Below are positions 50,157 to 58,390 of a stretch of 64,000 nt of DNA, in pieces. Position 1 is the stretch's first letter. The number at the start of each line of letters is the position of its first letter. The stretch covers positions 62,001-126,000 of the forward strand of contig NZ_PVMZ01000025.1 in the NCBI RefSeq assembly GCF_003001815.1. Reading direction: 5' to 3'. The notes beneath the pieces were generated by a model. It saw nothing but the letters and a program-made list of their open reading frames with translations. It did not search any database and had not been told where the DNA came from. The stretch comes from Actinoplanes italicus. GTDB lineage: Bacteria; Actinomycetota; Actinomycetes; Mycobacteriales; Micromonosporaceae. The position numbers and the translations under genes are program-made.

Positions 50157-51053
50157 CTAACGAGCCCGCGGGTGTGCGGTCGCGTACACCTCCCGGAGGC
50201 GTTCGACGGTCACCAGGGTATACACCTGCGTCGTGGTGACCGAGGCGTGTCCCAGCAGTTCTTGCACCACCCGAACGTCTGCCCCGCCGTCGAGCAGATG
50301 CGTCGCGTACGAGTGACGCAGTGTGTGCGGGCTCACCGCGTACGGACCCTCCACCGGAAGACCCGCGGCGATGGCGCAGCGGTGCAGGACCGTCCACGCG
50401 CTCTGCCGTGACAGCCGGCCGCCGCGCGCGTTCAGGAACACGGCCGGTGTGCCCCGGCCCGACTCGGCCAGCGCGGGCCTCGCCCGTACCAGATAAGCCT
50501 GAACAGCGGCCCGGGCGTAACCGCCGACCGGGACCACCCGCGTGCGCCCGCCCTTGCCCCGCAGGATCACCGCGGGCTCGGTGTCCAGTGTGAGGTCGTC
50601 GATGTCGGCGCCGACCGCCTCGGAGATCCGCGCGCCCGTGCCGTAGAGGAACTCCAGCAGCGCCCGGTCGCGCAGCCCGAGCGGCGAGTCGGCGCCCGGC
50701 ACGGCGAGCAGCCGGCCGACCTGATCGGAGTCCAGTGCCTTGGGCAGGCGTTTCGGTGGCGCGGGAAGCCGTACGTCCGCCGCCACGTCGTGCGCCACGA
50801 GCCGCTCCCGGGCCGCGAACCGGTGCAGACCGCGCACCGCCGAGATGGCCCGCGCCGCGGACGCCGAGGCCAGACCCTCCTCGCGGAGCCGGGCCAGATG
50901 CCCGGTGACGTGCGCCTCCCGCACGTCACCGAGATCCTCGACACCCTCGGCCACCAGACCCTCGGCGTAACGGTCGAGGTCACGCCGATAGGACGCGAGC
51001 GTGTTGCGGGACAGGCCACGCTCCACGGTCAGGTGGTCCAGATAGGCCTTCAT
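50157..51053 (-). CDS. xerD: Tyrosine recombinase XerD
   Basis: 298 residues, the normal length. The core-binding domain (AYLDHLTVERGLSRNTLASYRRDLDRYAEGL) is followed by the catalytic domain with all catalytic residues: Arg in TGARISEAVG, Lys in ILRGKGGRTR, HTLRHSYATHLLDGGA (H-x-x-R), GHASVTTTQVYTLV (His, and Tyr nucleophile). It resolves chromosome dimers at dif with XerC. The start is uncertain because a GGAGG overlapping the ald stop lies 24 bp upstream of ATG 51053; an earlier non-ATG start is possible. Confidence 0.92.
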   Translation of the reverse strand: MKAYLDHLTVERGLSRNTLASYRRDLDRYAEGLVAEGVEDLGDVREAHVTGHLARLREEGLASASAARAISAVRGLHRFAARERLVAHDVAADVRLPAPPKRLPKALDSDQVGRLLAVPGADSPLGLRDRALLEFLYGTGARISEAVGADIDDLTLDTEPAVILRGKGGRTRVVPVGGYARAAVQAYLVRARPALAESGRGTPAVFLNARGGRLSRQSAWTVLHRCAIAAGLPVEGPYAVSPHTLRHSYATHLLDGGADVRVVQELLGHASVTTTQVYTLVTVERLREVYATAHPRAR

Positions 51054-51067
51054 CACCCGGTCGAGAG

Positions 51068-52183
51068 TCAGCGGAGCACCTCCGTCAGCGATATCGAGCG
51101 CATCCCGTGCGCCTCCGCCACCGGTCCGTAGACCACGTCTCCGTCGAACGTGTTCAGACCCGCGGCCAGGGCGGCATCGGCACGCAACGCGCCGCGCCAT
51201 CCGCGATTGGCCAATTCGAGAGCGTACGGCAGGGTGACGTTCGTGAGTGCGTAGGTGCTGGTGTGCGGCACCGCCCCCGGCATGTTCGCGACGCAGTAGA
51301 ACATCGACTCGTGCACCGGGTAGGTCGGGTCGTCGTGCGTGGTCGGCCGCGAGTCCTCGAAACATCCGCCCTGGTCGATCGAGATGTCCACCAGCACGCT
51401 GCCGGGTTTCATCCGCGACACCAGGTCGTTGGAGATCAGCTTCGGCGCCTTCGCACCCGGCACCAGCACGGCGCCGACGACAAGGTCAGCGTCGAGGACG
51501 GCCTTCTCGATCTCGTACGCGTTCGACGCGATCGTCTGGATGTGTCCCCGGTAGTCGGCGTCGACCGCCCGCAGCCTTGCCACGTTCTTGTCCAGCAGCA
51601 GCACCTCGGCCTGCATGCCGAGCGCGATCGCCGCCGCGTTCAGTCCGGACACGCCCGCGCCGATGACCACCGCCTTCGCCGCGTACACGCCCGGCACACC
51701 GCCCATCAGCACGCCGCGCCCGCCGCCCTGGCGCATCAGGTGATACGCGCCGACCTGCGAGGCTAGCCGTCCGGCCACCTCGGACATCGGCGCTAGCAGC
51801 GGCAGCGAGCGGTCCGGCAGCTCGACCGTCTCGTACGCGATCCCGGTCACCTTCCGCTCCAGCAGCGCGTCCGTGCACTCCTTGGACGCCGCCAGGTGCA
51901 GGTAGGTGAAGAGCACCTGGCCTGGCCGCATCCGGTGGTACTCCTCCGGCACCGGCTCCTTGACCTTCAGGATCAGATCACCGGCGCCCCAGACCTCGTC
52001 GGCGTCCGGCAGGATCGCCGCCCCAGCAGCGCGATAGTCACTGTCCGTGATCGACGAACCCGCACCGGCACCGGACTGCACGACGACGTCGTGGCCGTTG
52101 CGGGCGAGCTCGTAGACACCCGCCGGGGTGATCGCCACCCGGAACTCGTTGTTCTTGATTTCGGTGGGAATGCCGACCTTCAT
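51068..52183 (-). CDS. ald: Alanine dehydrogenase
   Basis: 371 residues. MKVGIPTEIKNNEFRVAITPAGV (Arg, Lys pyruvate contacts), AGDLILKVKEPVPEEY, FTYLHLAAS, MSEVAGRLASQVGAYHLMRQGGGRGVLMGGVPGV and NAD-binding VVIGAGVSGLNAAAIALGM all match Ald. PGSVLVDISIDQGGCFEDSRPTTHDDP is the family motif. It interconverts L-alanine with pyruvate and ammonia (NAD). The start at 52183 removes a non-conserved extension. xerD begins 15 bp downstream of its stop. Confidence 0.95.
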   Translation of the reverse strand: MKVGIPTEIKNNEFRVAITPAGVYELARNGHDVVVQSGAGAGSSITDSDYRAAGAAILPDADEVWGAGDLILKVKEPVPEEYHRMRPGQVLFTYLHLAASKECTDALLERKVTGIAYETVELPDRSLPLLAPMSEVAGRLASQVGAYHLMRQGGGRGVLMGGVPGVYAAKAVVIGAGVSGLNAAAIALGMQAEVLLLDKNVARLRAVDADYRGHIQTIASNAYEIEKAVLDADLVVGAVLVPGAKAPKLISNDLVSRMKPGSVLVDISIDQGGCFEDSRPTTHDDPTYPVHESMFYCVANMPGAVPHTSTYALTNVTLPYALELANRGWRGALRADAALAAGLNTFDGDVVYGPVAEAHGMRSISLTEVLR

Positions 52184-52273
52184 CTGCCGGACGTTACCCC
52201 TGACCTGCTGATCTTTCCCGATTCGTGCACCGGCGTCCCCCGGTCGGCGGTCCTGGCTGTACGGTTCCACCCG

Positions 52274-53482
52274 ATGAGCGGCTTTCCCTGGCTTCTGGTG
52301 GACCAGAACACCGACGACGGTGAACTCGTGATCGCCGCCTGCTCCGAGATCGACGGGCTGTTCGTGGAATCACCCGAGCCGCCGGTCGAGACGTACACCC
52401 TCCTCGGCTGCGAACCGGCCGGCCGGCTGCGCGCCGCCTGCGACGGCACCGGGCCCGCCCGGCTGGGCAACGTCGGCCTCGACGCGATCCACCCGCCCGG
52501 CTCCAAGCACCCGCCGCACTGCTGGCACTGCGCCGAGGAACTGCTCGACATCACCGTGGTCGACGCCCGGCGCTCCGATCTCGGCCGCGGACTGCTCGAC
52601 GTGACCCTCGAGGGGCGGCTGCGGATCGAGGAGCTGGCCCGGTTCACCCGCGGCGCCGACCGGGCGCCCGACGCCGACGGATACCTGCTCGTCGGGGTGG
52701 CCGGGCACGGCGAGGAGGACTTCGGGATGTGCCGGGAGGTGGCCGGGGTGTTCCGGTCGCGGCCCGCGCCCGCCCCGCGCGGCGCCGCTCTGCTCGGCTG
52801 CCGACCCGAGCCACCGCTGCAGCGCGCCATCGACGCACTCAACCGCGGCGCGCCCGGCCGCCGGCGATGGGTCAAGGGTTCCATCTTCAGCGTCGACCGC
52901 GACGGTACGGCCGTCGGCATGGTCGGTGCCGGGCTCGGTGCCGAGGTCGCCGAGGTGCATCCGTCCCGCCTCGGCGACGGACTCGTCGACGTCATCCTGG
53001 AGCCCACCTACGGCGACGCCATCGGCGGCCCGCGTCCGGCCGGCGCCCGCACCGTCTGGCAGCGCTGGCGGGCCGGGCGGCCCGACGTCCACGGCGAATG
53101 GGCAGAGTACGACGCCGACCTGCGCCACGAGTGGGCCGGTGTCGCCCTCGCCCATCACGCGGTGCGGCCCGACCGGCCGTCCGGCACCCGGTATCACATG
53201 GCCGGGCGGCACGTCACCGACGTCGAAGGGTTCTTCTGCGCCATCGGTGAGGCCGTCAACGGCCCCGGCGGCTACTTCGGCTGGAACCTGGGCGCGCTGC
53301 ACGACTGCGCTAACGGCGGGTGGGGAGCCGCGCCCGGATTCCACCTGGTCTGGCACGATTCCGAGGTGGCCCGCACGCACCTCGTACCCGGTTATGACCG
53401 GCGCTGGTGGACGCCCGCCGTGACGATGGACGACCTGCTCGGGTACCTGGCGGATTCCGGGGTCGACGTCGAGCTGCGCTGA
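52274..53482 (+). CDS. Multidomain protein with C-terminal barstar-like domain
   Basis: 402 residues. The last ~90 residues (TRYHMAGRHVTDVEGFFCAIGEAVNGPGGYFGWNLGALHDCANGGW...FHLVW) fit the barstar fold, including YFGWNLGALHDC. The N-terminal ~310 residues contain two similar modules: LLGCEPAGRLRAACDG...DARRSDLGRGLLDVTLEGR and LLGCRPEPPLQRAIDALNRG...HPSRLGDGLVDVILEPT, which I do not recognise. Barstar inhibits barnase-type RNases, so an immunity or RNase-control role is possible, yet no barnase-like gene adjoins. It is divergent from ald. Confidence 0.7.
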   Translation: MSGFPWLLVDQNTDDGELVIAACSEIDGLFVESPEPPVETYTLLGCEPAGRLRAACDGTGPARLGNVGLDAIHPPGSKHPPHCWHCAEELLDITVVDARRSDLGRGLLDVTLEGRLRIEELARFTRGADRAPDADGYLLVGVAGHGEEDFGMCREVAGVFRSRPAPAPRGAALLGCRPEPPLQRAIDALNRGAPGRRRWVKGSIFSVDRDGTAVGMVGAGLGAEVAEVHPSRLGDGLVDVILEPTYGDAIGGPRPAGARTVWQRWRAGRPDVHGEWAEYDADLRHEWAGVALAHHAVRPDRPSGTRYHMAGRHVTDVEGFFCAIGEAVNGPGGYFGWNLGALHDCANGGWGAAPGFHLVWHDSEVARTHLVPGYDRRWWTPAVTMDDLLGYLADSGVDVELR

Positions 53483-53524
53483 CCGGTTCTGGTCAGGCAA
53501 GACACGCACGGGTAGATTCCGGAC

Positions 53525-54304
53525 ATGCCCGTCGATCTCAACACTTCTCTGCCGCATTCGGCGCGGATCTACGACTTCCTGCTGGGCGGCAAGGACAACT
53601 TCGGCGCCGACCGCAGGGCCGCCGCGGAGATCGTGAAGCACTCCCCCAGCCTGCCGATCTCGATGCGCGCCAACCGCGACTACCTGGCGCGGGCGGGCCG
53701 CTATCTCGCGGCGGACCTGGGCATCCGTCAGTTCCTCGACATCGGCACCGGCCTGCCCACCTCGCCCAACCTGCACGAGGTGGTCCAGGCCGTCGACCCG
53801 GCGTCGAAGGTCGTCTTAGTGGACAACGACCCGATAGTGCTGGTCCACGCCCGGGCCCTGCTCACCTCGGGGCCGGCCGGGTCGACCGCCTATCTCGGGG
53901 CGGACCTGCGCGACACCACCGCCATCCTCGGCTCCGACGAGGTCAGGGCCCTCGACTTCGACCGGCCGATCGCGATCAGCCTGATGGCGATCCTGCAGTT
54001 CATCGTCGACGAGCAGGAGGCCTACCGAATCTTGGACGCTCTGCTGGAACCACTCGCCCCCGGCAGCGCGCTGGCCGTCTCGACGGTGACCGCCCACAAC
54101 GAGCAGGCCGTCCAGGGTGCGAAGGCGTACACGGCCCGCGGCATCCCGGCGAAGCCGCGCACCGACGACGAGGTCCGCCGTCTCTTCCGCGGCCTCGAAC
54201 CGGTCGACCCGGGCATCACCCTGGTCAGCCGCTGGCGGCCCACCGGCCCCACCCCCGACGACTTCCACGTCCAGATGTCCGGCGGCGTAGCCGTAAAACG
54301 CTGA
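53525..54304 (+). CDS. SAM-dependent methyltransferase, DUF574/Methyltransf_19 type
   Basis: 259 residues. Family signature: SLPHSARIYDFLLGGKDNFGADRRAAAEIVK, then ANRDYLARAGRYLAADLGIRQFLDIGTGLPTSPNLHEV, VVLVDNDPIVLVHARALL and AISLMAILQFIVDE. This group is expanded in actinomycetes and often unassigned; methylation of a natural product or small molecule is usual. It starts 42 bp after the barstar-domain gene. The GC-rich repeat block with a 47-bp element follows its stop. Confidence 0.88.
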   Translation: MPVDLNTSLPHSARIYDFLLGGKDNFGADRRAAAEIVKHSPSLPISMRANRDYLARAGRYLAADLGIRQFLDIGTGLPTSPNLHEVVQAVDPASKVVLVDNDPIVLVHARALLTSGPAGSTAYLGADLRDTTAILGSDEVRALDFDRPIAISLMAILQFIVDEQEAYRILDALLEPLAPGSALAVSTVTAHNEQAVQGAKAYTARGIPAKPRTDDEVRRLFRGLEPVDPGITLVSRWRPTGPTPDDFHVQMSGGVAVKR

Positions 54305-54326
54305 TCACCGCACCCGAACCCGCGCC

Positions 54327-54368
54327 GCGCCGCCCGCACCGCGCCGCCCGCACCGCGCCGCCCGCACC
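54327..54368. repeat. 14-bp tandem repeat (three units)
   Basis: Three exact units of GCGCCGCCCGCACC follow the methyltransferase stop and lead into the 8-bp array. No coding character. Confidence 0.85.
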
Positions 54369-54377
54369 GCCCGCCGC

Positions 54378-54417
54378 CGTTTCGCCGTCTCGCCGTCTCG
54401 CCGTCTCGCCGTCTCGC
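54378..54417. repeat. 8-bp tandem repeat, CGTTTCGC then CGTCTCGC x4
   Basis: Same period and similar consensus (CGYYNCGC) as the array at 33654-33701, and again directly beside a 47-bp element (four bases away). Confidence 0.9.
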
Positions 54418-54421
54418 CGGC

Positions 54422-54468
54422 GATCTTGTGAGGTTCGGGTTGCGATGGCGACGAAACCTCTCAAGATC
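54422..54468. repeat. 47-bp palindromic element, copy E
   Basis: Left arm GATCTTGTGAGGTT pairs with AACCTCTCAAGATC (13 of 14). It lies between the converging methyltransferase and PPOX genes, sixteen bases before the PPOX stop, 20 kb from the other four copies. Confidence 0.85.
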
Positions 54469-54483
54469 GCTGGCGGGGTTGTG

Positions 54484-54879
54484 TCAGGCGGGGATGTCGC
54501 GCTTGTGCACGGTCAGGCTGTGTGCGTCGCTGTCCGGTTCGTCGAGTCCGAAAGCGATGACCCGCCGCGGGTGGACACGGATGATCGGCTCGGGCCCGTC
54601 GACCGCCTCACCGACGCCGCGGATCTCCAGGCAGCGGACCCGCCACGGGTCCGTCGACGGCAGGTCGTCGACCACGAACGCGACCCGGCCGTTGGCCGCG
54701 ACATTGCGGAACTTCCGGCTCGCCGCCATCCGGAAGCCGCGGATGTCGATCGTCGACGTCTCCTCGTTGTAGTGAAAGCCCACCGGACTGACCTGCAACG
54801 TCCCGTCCGGCTGAACCGTGGCCAGCCTTCCGAGCCGCTGCCCGGCAAGGTATTCGATCTCGACCGAGTTGAGTGCCAT
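54484..54879 (-). CDS. PPOX-class F420-dependent oxidoreductase-like protein
   Basis: 131 residues from ATG 54879. Split-barrel flavin/deazaflavin fold: EIEYLAGQRLGRLATVQPDGTLQVSPVGFHYNEETSTIDIRGFRMAASRKFRNVAANGRVAFVVDDL. The short length and GFRMAASRKFRNVAANGRV segment are typical of F420-binding PPOX proteins in actinobacteria. Substrate unknown. It shares no evident operon with the VOC gene 42 bp upstream, but both are on the minus strand and could be cotranscribed. Confidence 0.82.
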   Translation of the reverse strand: MALNSVEIEYLAGQRLGRLATVQPDGTLQVSPVGFHYNEETSTIDIRGFRMAASRKFRNVAANGRVAFVVDDLPSTDPWRVRCLEIRGVGEAVDGPEPIIRVHPRRVIAFGLDEPDSDAHSLTVHKRDIPA

Positions 54880-54920
54880 CCGCCCAGCCTGAAACCTCAA
54901 TCGAAGTTGAGGTCAAGGGG

Positions 54921-55337
54921 TCAGGCGACGAATATGCAGAAGATGTGGCCGTCCGGATCGGCGTAGGCCCTCAGCGGCTCGTCCGGGTCGTCGCGCCGGT
55001 CGAAGCGCAGCGTGCCGCCGAGTTCCAGCACCCGCTCGTGCTGGCGGTCCAGTTCCTCCACCGAGTCGACCGACGTGTCCAGGTGTGCCTGCTGGGGCAC
55101 CTCGGCGTCGGGCCAGCTCGTCGGGCGTACGCCATCGGTCTGCTGGAACGCCAGGCGCCACGAACCGTCGGGTGGCAGCAACACCAGCCACCCGGTCTCC
55201 CGCTGGTCCCCCGAGCCCGCCGGAGGCGGCTCGTCACCCTTGCGGTACTCCAGGCCGAGCAACTGGCGGTAGAACTCGGCGAGACGACGCGCGTCGGTGG
55301 TGTCCAGCACGAAAGACTGGAGCTTGGGTACGGTCAT
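54921..55337 (-). CDS. VOC (glyoxalase/bleomycin-resistance-like) family protein
   Basis: 138 residues. Two beta-alpha-beta modules: KLQSFVLDTTDARRLAEFYRQLLGLEY and QQAHLDTSVDSVEELDRQHERVLELGG...RAYADPDGHIFCIFVA. The C-terminal DPDGHIFC is the usual metal-ligand/turn motif, with His in AHLD as another ligand. Function could be isomerisation, dioxygenation or drug binding; nothing more specific is visible. It diverges from the glycosyltransferase at 55369. Confidence 0.85.
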   Translation of the reverse strand: MTVPKLQSFVLDTTDARRLAEFYRQLLGLEYRKGDEPPPAGSGDQRETGWLVLLPPDGSWRLAFQQTDGVRPTSWPDAEVPQQAHLDTSVDSVEELDRQHERVLELGGTLRFDRRDDPDEPLRAYADPDGHIFCIFVA

Positions 55338-55368
55338 GGCCGTCCACGTACCCGCCTAGAGTGTATTG

Positions 55369-56445
55369 ATGCGCGTTCTCGTGGTTTCGGCACCGCTGGT
55401 GGGACACGTGTTCCCCCTGGTTCCGCTGGCGCGGGCACTGTGCGACGCCGGGCACGAGGTGCTGGTCGCGACCGCCGGTGACGGTTTGCGCGTGGCGGAG
55501 GCCGGCTTCGAGGTCCGCGACGTCGCGCCGGGGTTCCGATTCGGGCCAGTGGCGGCGGGCACGATGCTGCGGCGTCCGATGCTGATCAGGGCGGAGCTGG
55601 CCGGGACCGCCGGTACACGGGTGGTCGGCCACCTGTTCGGCGCGGTGAACGATCGGTTGCTCGGCGGCCTGGAGCGCGTGGCCCGCGAGTGGCGGCCGGA
55701 TCGGATCGTGTTCGAGCCGCTCGCGGCGGCCGGTGCGGTGGTCGCGGCCCGGCTGGGGGTGCCGGGCATCCTGCAGGAGAATTCGCTGTTCGACGGCCCG
55801 GCGCTGCTGGCCGCGACCCGGATGCGCGGGCGGCCGGAGTTCGCGGCGCCGGCCGCGGTGATCCGGGTGACGCCGGCGAGCGTGGCCGGGCGGGGCACGC
55901 ACCTGCCGATGCGGTTCGTGCCGTACGCGGGTGACGGCCCGCTGCCGGAGTGGCTGGCCGGCCCGCCGTCGCGGCCCCGGATCCTGGTGAGCCGCAGCAC
56001 GGTGCCGCAACCGGGCCGGGACCGGGTGATGGCCCGGGTGGCCGAGGCCGCCGGCCGGATCGACGCCGATGTCGTCCTGATCCGGCCGAACCTGCGGAGG
56101 CTTCCGCCGAACGTGCGGGCCACCGACTGGGTGCCGATTCCGGCGGCGCTGGCGGCGGGCGCGGTGATCGTGCACCACGGCGGCGCGGGCACCACGCTGA
56201 GCGCGTTGCAGGCGGGCGCCGCCCAGCTGATCGTCCGGGGCGCCGGGGACCGCCGGCACAACGCCGAGCTGGTCGCGGCCCGCGGCGCGGGCATCGCTGC
56301 CGATGAGCGGGACATCTCCGCGGCGCTGCTCACCCGCCTGATCACCGATCCGGTGGTGGCGTCGGCGGCCCGGGAGGTGAGCGCCGAGATCGCGGCGATG
56401 CCCCCGCCCGGGCAGCTGGTGGAGGCGATCAAGCAGGCGGCCTAG
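55369..56445 (+). CDS. GT-B glycosyltransferase (UGT/MGT-like)
   Basis: 358 residues from ATG 55369. N-terminal RVLVVSAPLVGHVFPLVPLARALCDAGHEVLVATAG and C-terminal VIVHHGGAGTTLSALQAGAAQLIVRGAGDRRHNAELVAARGAGI are the acceptor and donor domains of GT1 enzymes used on macrolides, polyketides and lipids. VPIPAALAAGAVIVHHGG holds the donor His-Gly pattern. TAGAGT about 5-10 bases before the ATG looks like a -10 element, so the transcript may be leaderless. It is separate from the second GT downstream, with the TetR gene convergent between. Confidence 0.85.
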   Translation: MRVLVVSAPLVGHVFPLVPLARALCDAGHEVLVATAGDGLRVAEAGFEVRDVAPGFRFGPVAAGTMLRRPMLIRAELAGTAGTRVVGHLFGAVNDRLLGGLERVAREWRPDRIVFEPLAAAGAVVAARLGVPGILQENSLFDGPALLAATRMRGRPEFAAPAAVIRVTPASVAGRGTHLPMRFVPYAGDGPLPEWLAGPPSRPRILVSRSTVPQPGRDRVMARVAEAAGRIDADVVLIRPNLRRLPPNVRATDWVPIPAALAAGAVIVHHGGAGTTLSALQAGAAQLIVRGAGDRRHNAELVAARGAGIAADERDISAALLTRLITDPVVASAAREVSAEIAAMPPPGQLVEAIKQAA

Positions 56446-56451
56446 CTCCCA

Positions 56452-56477
56452 CCGGTCCCCAGGACCGCCAGGACCGG
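56452..56477. terminator. Weak 7-bp hairpin between converging genes
   Basis: CCGGTCC pairs with GGACCGG over a 12-nt loop between the glycosyltransferase stop and the TetR stop. Short, so only tentative. Confidence 0.35.
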
Positions 56478-56482
56478 CGGGA

Positions 56483-57106
56483 TCAGGGACTGTCTGCCGC
56501 CCCGCCCGCTGCCCCCGAACGGACCGCCGCCGGCCGCAGCGCCGTCAGTGCCAGGTCGACCATGTCATCGGCGTAGCCCTCGGTGAGCGGGCCGGTGCGC
56601 ATCATCCAGCGGTGATAGGCCGGCCCGATCAGCAGCTCGACGGCGTGGTCGAGGTCGACGTCGTCACGCACCTGACCGGCGGCGCGGGCGGCACGCAGCC
56701 GCTCCTTGATGGTGTCGAGCTGTGGTCGCAGCAGCCGGTCGCGCATCCGCTCGGCGAACTCGTCGCTGGACAGCGTCTCGATGGTGAGGGCGCGGGTGGT
56801 GGCCGACAGCCGCCTGTCGGCGAGCTCGGCGACGATCGCCCGGAGAACGAGCCGCAGGTCGCCCTCGAGGTCACCGGTGTCGGGCAGGCTGGGGGGCCCG
56901 TCGGGGCCGAGGTGGTCGATGAGGGCGTCGAGGACCACCGGGCCACGGCCGCCCCACCACCGGTAGATGGTCTGCTTGCCGACACCGGCACGGGAGGCGA
57001 TGGCCTCGACGGTGAGGTCGGCGTACTCCTTCTCCTCGAGCAGGGCCACGGCGGCCCGGAGGATCGCGGAGCGGGAGCGTTCGCTGCGGCGGGAGGCGTC
57101 TGGCAT
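56483..57106 (-). CDS. TetR/AcrR family regulator
   Basis: 207 residues from ATG 57106. HTH: SAILRAAVALLEEKEYADLTVEAIASRAGVGKQTIYRWWGGRGPVVLDAL. The ligand domain follows, with a TetR_C-type LDHAVELLIGPAYHRWMMRTGPLTE. It is divergent from the macrolide-type glycosyltransferase; the gap holds two near-identical palindromes, the expected operators. The likely signal is the glycosyltransferase's substrate, such as a macrolide or other hydrophobic drug. Confidence 0.9.
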   Translation of the reverse strand: MPDASRRSERSRSAILRAAVALLEEKEYADLTVEAIASRAGVGKQTIYRWWGGRGPVVLDALIDHLGPDGPPSLPDTGDLEGDLRLVLRAIVAELADRRLSATTRALTIETLSSDEFAERMRDRLLRPQLDTIKERLRAARAAGQVRDDVDLDHAVELLIGPAYHRWMMRTGPLTEGYADDMVDLALTALRPAAVRSGAAGGAADSP

Positions 57107-57126
57107 GTCGGCGATCCTACCGCATA

Positions 57127-57145
57127 ACGAGACGCGACGTCTCGT
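57127..57145. promoter_or_regulatory. TetR operator 1 (ACGAGACG / CGTCTCGT)
   Basis: Perfect 8-bp arms separated by CGA. It lies 21 bases upstream of the TetR start. A TTGACA at 57147-57152 follows directly, so occupancy would block that promoter. Confidence 0.75.
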
Positions 57146-57165
57146 CTTGACAAGCCGCGCGGGAA

Positions 57166-57184
57166 ACGAGACGCTACGTCTCGT
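57166..57184. promoter_or_regulatory. TetR operator 2 (ACGAGACG / CGTCTCGT)
   Basis: Same arms as operator 1, with CTA in the centre. It is 39 bp from operator 1 centre to centre, close to four helical turns, and 25 bases before the glycosyltransferase ATG. Confidence 0.75.
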
Positions 57185-57209
57185 CTTGTTGAACGACCTG
57201 GAGGACCCA

Positions 57210-58388
57210 ATGCACATCGCCATGGTCAGCATCCCGTTCCCCGGCCACGTCAACCCCAGCATCGAGGTCATCCGCGAGCTCGTCGCCCGCGGCCACCGGG
57301 TCACCTACGCCAACGACCCGTCCTGGGCCGCGATCATCGAGTCCACGGGTGCCGAGTTCCGGCCCTGCAGATCCACCCTGACCGGCGGCAACGACGGGTC
57401 CGACGGCGACGCCATCGACCAGCTCACGCTGTTCCTCGACGACGCGATCGCGATGCTCCCGCAACTACGTGAGGCCTATCAGGACGATCGGCCCGATCTC
57501 TTCCTGTACGACATCGCCGGCGCACCGGCCCGGCTGCTCGCCGAGCAGTGGGGCATCCCGTCGATGCAGCTGTCCCCCACCTTCGTCGCCTGGGACGGCT
57601 ACGAGCAGGAGATGGCGCCGATGGTCGAGGCGATGCGCGCCGACCCACGCGGCGCCGACTACTACCGCCGCTTCGAGCAGTGGCTGACCGAGAACGGCTC
57701 GTCCGTCACCGACAGCATGGCGTTCCAGGGCCGCCCGGACCGGTCGCTCGTCCTGATCCCCCGCGCCATGCAGCCGAACGCCGACCGGGTCGACGACAAG
57801 GTCTACTCCTTCGCGGGCCCGATCCTCGGCGAACGCGGCGACCAGGGCGGCTGGACCCGGCCGGCCGACGCTGAGAACGTCCTGCTCGTCTCCCTGGGCT
57901 CGGCGTTCACCGAGCATCCGGAGTTCTACCGCGGATGCGTCGAGGCCTTCGGCGGCCTGCCCGGCTGGCACGTCGTGCTGCAGATCGGCAAGCACGTCGA
58001 CCCCGCAGTGCTCGGTGAGCTGCCCGGCAACATCGAGGTTCACACGTGGGTGCCGCAGCTGGCGATCCTGCGGCAGGCACAGGCGTTCCTCACCCACGCC
58101 GGCATGGGTGGCAGTGTCGAGGGGCTCTACTGCGGCACCCCGATGCTCGTCGCGCCGCAGGCGGTGGACCAGTTCGGCAACGCCGACCGGCTGGTCGAGC
58201 TGGGTGTGGCCCGGCGGATCAGCACCGACCTCGGCGCGGCGGACCTGCGGGAGGCGTTTCTGGGTCTGATCAACGACCCGGACGTCCGCCGCACGAGCGC
58301 CGGCATCAGCCGGGAGCTGCGGGAGAGCAGCGGCGCCGCCTACGCCGCGGCGCTCATCGAGAACGCCGCAGCGCTTACCGGGAGATGA
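57210..58388 (+). CDS. Macrolide-type glycosyltransferase (MGT family)
   Basis: 392 residues from ATG 57210 with GGAGG six bases upstream. GT1 hallmarks: MVSIPFPGHVNPSIEVIRELVARGHRVTYAND, LLVSLGSAFTEHPEFYRGCVEAFG, EVHTWVPQLAILRQAQAFLTHAGMGGSVEGLYCGTPMLVAPQAVDQFGNADRL. The HAGMGG and DQFGNA motifs match OleD/Mgt-type enzymes that glucosylate macrolides for self-resistance or inactivation. It is tightly controlled by the divergent TetR through tandem palindromes. No macrolide biosynthetic genes are in the window, so it is probably a general detoxification enzyme. Confidence 0.9.
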   Translation: MHIAMVSIPFPGHVNPSIEVIRELVARGHRVTYANDPSWAAIIESTGAEFRPCRSTLTGGNDGSDGDAIDQLTLFLDDAIAMLPQLREAYQDDRPDLFLYDIAGAPARLLAEQWGIPSMQLSPTFVAWDGYEQEMAPMVEAMRADPRGADYYRRFEQWLTENGSSVTDSMAFQGRPDRSLVLIPRAMQPNADRVDDKVYSFAGPILGERGDQGGWTRPADAENVLLVSLGSAFTEHPEFYRGCVEAFGGLPGWHVVLQIGKHVDPAVLGELPGNIEVHTWVPQLAILRQAQAFLTHAGMGGSVEGLYCGTPMLVAPQAVDQFGNADRLVELGVARRISTDLGAADLREAFLGLINDPDVRRTSAGISRELRESSGAAYAAALIENAAALTGR

Positions 58389-58390
58389 GG

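Noticed and set aside
50157..51053. Tyrosine recombinase as a phage or island integrase
   Set aside because: Length, motifs and position between ald and parA match the core XerD; no att sites or phage genes adjoin.
55369..58388. Macrolide biosynthetic gene cluster
   Set aside because: Only tailoring-type glycosyltransferases and a regulator are present; no PKS, deoxysugar or transporter genes accompany them.
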